Source: Celeribacter marinus (GTDB lineage: Bacteria > Pseudomonadota > Alphaproteobacteria > Rhodobacterales > Rhodobacteraceae). From it: 64,000 nt of DNA. Positions 62,303 through 64,000 of the stretch are shown one piece after another (position 1 is the first letter of the stretch; the number at the start of each line of letters is the position of its first letter). A program made the position numbers and the translations under genes. The notes under the pieces are model-generated. The model made no database searches. It worked only from the letters and a program-made list of their open reading frames with translations, and was not told the DNA's origin. The DNA lies in contig NZ_CP012023.1 in NCBI RefSeq assembly GCF_001308265.1, positions 1,130,932 through 1,194,931 of the forward strand. Reading direction: 5' to 3'.

Positions 62303-63115
62303 TTGGCACATATTATTGTCGTAGGAAATGAGAAGGGCGGAGCGGGTAAATCAACCGTCTCCATGCATGTCGCAACAGCTCTCTCGCGCATGGGCTACCG
62401 CGTAGGTGCGCTTGATCTGGACCTGCGCCAAAAAACCTTTGCACGCTATCTGGAAAACCGTCTTTCGTTTTGTGTGCGTGAGGGGCATGGTCTTCCGACC
62501 CCCGATTATCGCGACCTACCGTCCGTCAACGCCGACGAACTTGAGGACGGCGAAAACCTGTATGATCGACGGCTATCACTGGCCGTGGCCGGCCTTGAGG
62601 ACACGTGTGACTTCATCCTCATTGATTGCCCAGGCTCTCACACCCGTTTGAGCCAAGTGGCGCACTCTCTCGCAGATACCTTGGTTACGCCGCTGAATGA
62701 TAGTTTTATCGACTTTGATCTGTTGGCCCGTGTAGACCCAGATACAAATAAGATCATTGGTCCATCGGTCTATTCCGAAATGGTCTGGAATGCGCGTCAG
62801 TTGCGGGCACAAGCAGGGCTAAAACCTATTGACTGGGTGGTCTTGCGCAACCGTGTCGGCGCTCAAAACATGCATAACAAAAAGAAAATCGGAAGCGCGA
62901 TGGAAGATCTGTCCAAACGGATCGGGTTTCGTGTCGCTCCCGGGTTTTCCGAGCGCGTCATTTTCCGCGAACTCTTCCCGCGCGGCCTAACACTGCTCGA
63001 TCTCAAAGACATCGGCGTGAAAAACGCATTGAACATCTCTAACGTTGCTGCCCGTCAAGAGGTGCGCGACCTGCTCAAAGAAATCAAACTTCCAAACATC
63101 GAGATCAATTTCTAG
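62303..63115 (+). CDS. mipZ: Division-plane positioning ATPase MipZ
   Basis: A 270-residue ParA-type ATPase that forms a gradient from ParB-bound origins and blocks FtsZ assembly near the poles. The deviant Walker A is VVGNEKGGAGKSTVSMHVA, with DLDLRQKTFARYLENR next; DFILIDCPGSHTRLSQVAHSLAD is the Walker B region; NRVGAQNMHNKKKIGSAMEDLSKRIGFR and GFSERVIFRELFPRGLTLLD are MipZ-specific. The start appears to be TTG, with GGGATA upstream; no ATG fits. Confidence 0.93.
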   Translation: MAHIIVVGNEKGGAGKSTVSMHVATALSRMGYRVGALDLDLRQKTFARYLENRLSFCVREGHGLPTPDYRDLPSVNADELEDGENLYDRRLSLAVAGLEDTCDFILIDCPGSHTRLSQVAHSLADTLVTPLNDSFIDFDLLARVDPDTNKIIGPSVYSEMVWNARQLRAQAGLKPIDWVVLRNRVGAQNMHNKKKIGSAMEDLSKRIGFRVAPGFSERVIFRELFPRGLTLLDLKDIGVKNALNISNVAARQEVRDLLKEIKLPNIEINF

Positions 63116-63132
63116 GCGCCAGTCCCGCAAAC

Positions 63133-63489
63133 CTACTTTAGCTTGATCACCGTGACTTTTGACGGATCGATCCCCTGTGCAAGCAACGCTGCCGTGGCAT
63201 CCCCGCCAACTTGACCCGATGCAACATGAATCGACTTGGGGGCAAGGGTGATCGTTTTTGGTCGCTCACGCCACAGAGCGCGCGGGTCATATTTCTTGTA
63301 AAACGGTTCGGCATAAACCGGATCGGCACCGGACATATCAATGTCTGCATACTTCGACTGGACGACGAGAGACGTGAGCGCGCTCACATCGCCTGTCTGC
63401 GCGGCATGGCGCAAATTATCCGACTTAAAAAAGATGAAAGTAACGGCAGCGACGGTCAACATGACCGCCTGAATAACCATTTTGTACAT
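63133..63489 (-). CDS. One-TM protein of unknown function
   Basis: A ~118-residue protein. A helix at about residues 5-22 (VIQAVMLTVAAVTFIFFK) anchors a periplasmic part: LRHAAQTGDVSALTSLVVQS, then PFYKKYDPRALWRE. AAGGGGTTCACC precedes the ATG at 63489. Family not recognised. It lies 31 nt downstream of another one-TM gene, forming an apparent two-gene unit. Confidence 0.65.
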   Translation of the reverse strand: MYKMVIQAVMLTVAAVTFIFFKSDNLRHAAQTGDVSALTSLVVQSKYADIDMSGADPVYAEPFYKKYDPRALWRERPKTITLAPKSIHVASGQVGGDATAALLAQGIDPSKVTVIKLK

Positions 63490-63520
63490 TGGTGAACCCC
63501 TTAAAACTAACGACGACGCC

Positions 63521-63778
63521 TTACGCCTTGGATGTGGAAATTTGGTCGAAACGCGCGAGGATTTGTCCATTGCGGGCAGATCGGCTTTTCTTGTGCTTGC
63601 CGCTCACGTCAAAGGTGGCAGGATCGCGGTGTACGCCACGTTGTCCTTGGAAAACAATAGCGACCAACGAAAGCACGATGAGGGCCAGCCCAATGCCAAG
63701 CATCAGGTAAATCTGACCCTTCGAAAGCGTTGCCGCCAAGGTTTCAAAACGGGTAACGAGCGCGCTAAGATCAATCAT
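63521..63778 (-). CDS. Small one-TM protein of unknown function
   Basis: An ~85-residue protein with a helix at about residues 22-43 (YLMLGIGLALIVLSLVAIVFQ) between an N-terminal amphipathic stretch (DLSALVTRFETLAATLSKG) and a basic tail. A textbook AAAGGAGG ribosome site precedes the ATG at 63778, supporting a real gene. Not recognised. Confidence 0.65.
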   Translation of the reverse strand: MIDLSALVTRFETLAATLSKGQIYLMLGIGLALIVLSLVAIVFQGQRGVHRDPATFDVSGKHKKSRSARNGQILARFDQISTSKA

Positions 63779-63878
63779 GTCGGACCTCCTTTTGGTCATG
63801 TCCCAAATTGAAACTGACCCAGGATCGGGGCAAAAATCGGGCGTGGTCGTGAAAACTACGCGCCAAGTTTAGGGCTGA

Positions 63879-64000
63879 TTAAGGCGCAATCTGCATGCTG
63901 ATCCAGTCGAGCACCGCACCAACATTAGCCTCCAACGGCACTGCGAGACCCTCACAATACACATCAAACGCGCGGCGTTTGGTGGGATTCACACCAACAA
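63879..64000 (-). CDS. C-terminus of a gene cut by the right edge
   Basis: About 40 residues ending AVPLEANVGAVLDWISMQIAP in an open frame that runs off the window. The balanced composition looks coding. Nothing can be said of its function. Confidence 0.5.
   Translation of the reverse strand, partial: VGVNPTKRRAFDVYCEGLAVPLEANVGAVLDWISMQIAP

Noticed and set aside
1-64000. tRNA, rRNA, CRISPR, insertion sequences, prophage
   Set aside because: No TPsiC/anticodon-arm pattern, no repeat-spacer array, no transposase or integrase reading frame, and no terminal inverted repeats were found on reading through the intergenic regions. A tRNAscan or CRISPR search would settle it.

Overview
The window looks like a chromosomal segment of an alphaproteobacterium of the order Rhodobacterales (Roseobacter group; Loktanella/Yoonia/Octadecabacter-like would fit, but the genus is inference). 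Base composition is moderately GC-rich and even. Typical Rhodobacterales gene orders are present: F0 genes as atpI-atpB-atpE-atpF'-atpF; ffh-GNAT-chorismate mutase-rpsP; rimM-trmD-rplS-rpmE; mipZ; and a glcDEF operon. Many lineage-typical families occur (DUF2125, DUF1523, DUF1285, DUF599, Hint_2 proteins, ALDH16, DUF5928-type glycosyltransferase). I see no rRNA, tRNA, CRISPR array, insertion sequence or prophage.

Layout. 1-2.1 kb: a MotA/MotB-like proton-channel pair, the MotB-like partner cut by the left edge. 2.2-6.7 kb: ChaC-like protein, DUF2125 protein, tyrA-hisC, and rpsD with a long structured leader. 6.9-15.6 kb: a surface/glycan-flavoured stretch with a Hint protein, an LpxR-like outer-membrane protein, an alpha/beta-hydrolase-fold protein, three glycosyltransferases (one with two regions) and a degenerate sulfotransferase-like protein. 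15.6-19.9 kb: an AraC regulator, deoC and a two-domain ALDH16 dehydrogenase, probably a deoxyribose-5-phosphate to acetaldehyde to acetate route. 19.9-23.5 kb: small envelope proteins, an aminotransferase and a secreted trypsin-like protease. 23.6-27.4 kb: glycolate oxidase glcD-glcE-glcF.

27.5-35.6 kb: a DUF599 membrane protein, then the MoxR-DUF58-DUF4159-GATase-like membrane operon and a divergent DUF1285 gene. 35.7-41.7 kb: zinc-type CDF exporter divergent from a TetR regulator, a sulfotransferase divergent from a GT14/DUF5928 glycosyltransferase, a HIT protein, an orphan ABC-2-type ATPase and a CHCC zinc-finger protein. 41.8-46.3 kb: polA, adenosine kinase, nth. 46.4-49.7 kb: a second Hint protein, an AraC-HTH/MGMT fusion, an OmpA lipoprotein and a PdhR-like regulator.

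49.8-52.4 kb: the F0 ATP synthase operon. 52.6-55.6 kb: ArsR regulator, DMT transporter, LysR regulator and a protein of unknown function. 55.9-63.1 kb: the ffh/rpsP and rimM/trmD/rplS/rpmE translation-export region, with an unusual sulfotransferase-like gene translationally coupled between rimM and trmD, then mipZ. The right edge holds two one-TM proteins and a truncated gene.

Most of this is core Rhodobacterales genome. The features most worth a second look are RNA or operator structures and odd insertions: the rpsD leader, whose Shine-Dalgarno lies in a hairpin; the AraC gene whose start codon lies inside an 8-bp inverted repeat; the sulfotransferase-like gene in the rimM-trmD operon; the PdhR-like regulator and glcD promoters that share an octamer; and the MotA/MotB-like pair with long helical tails.
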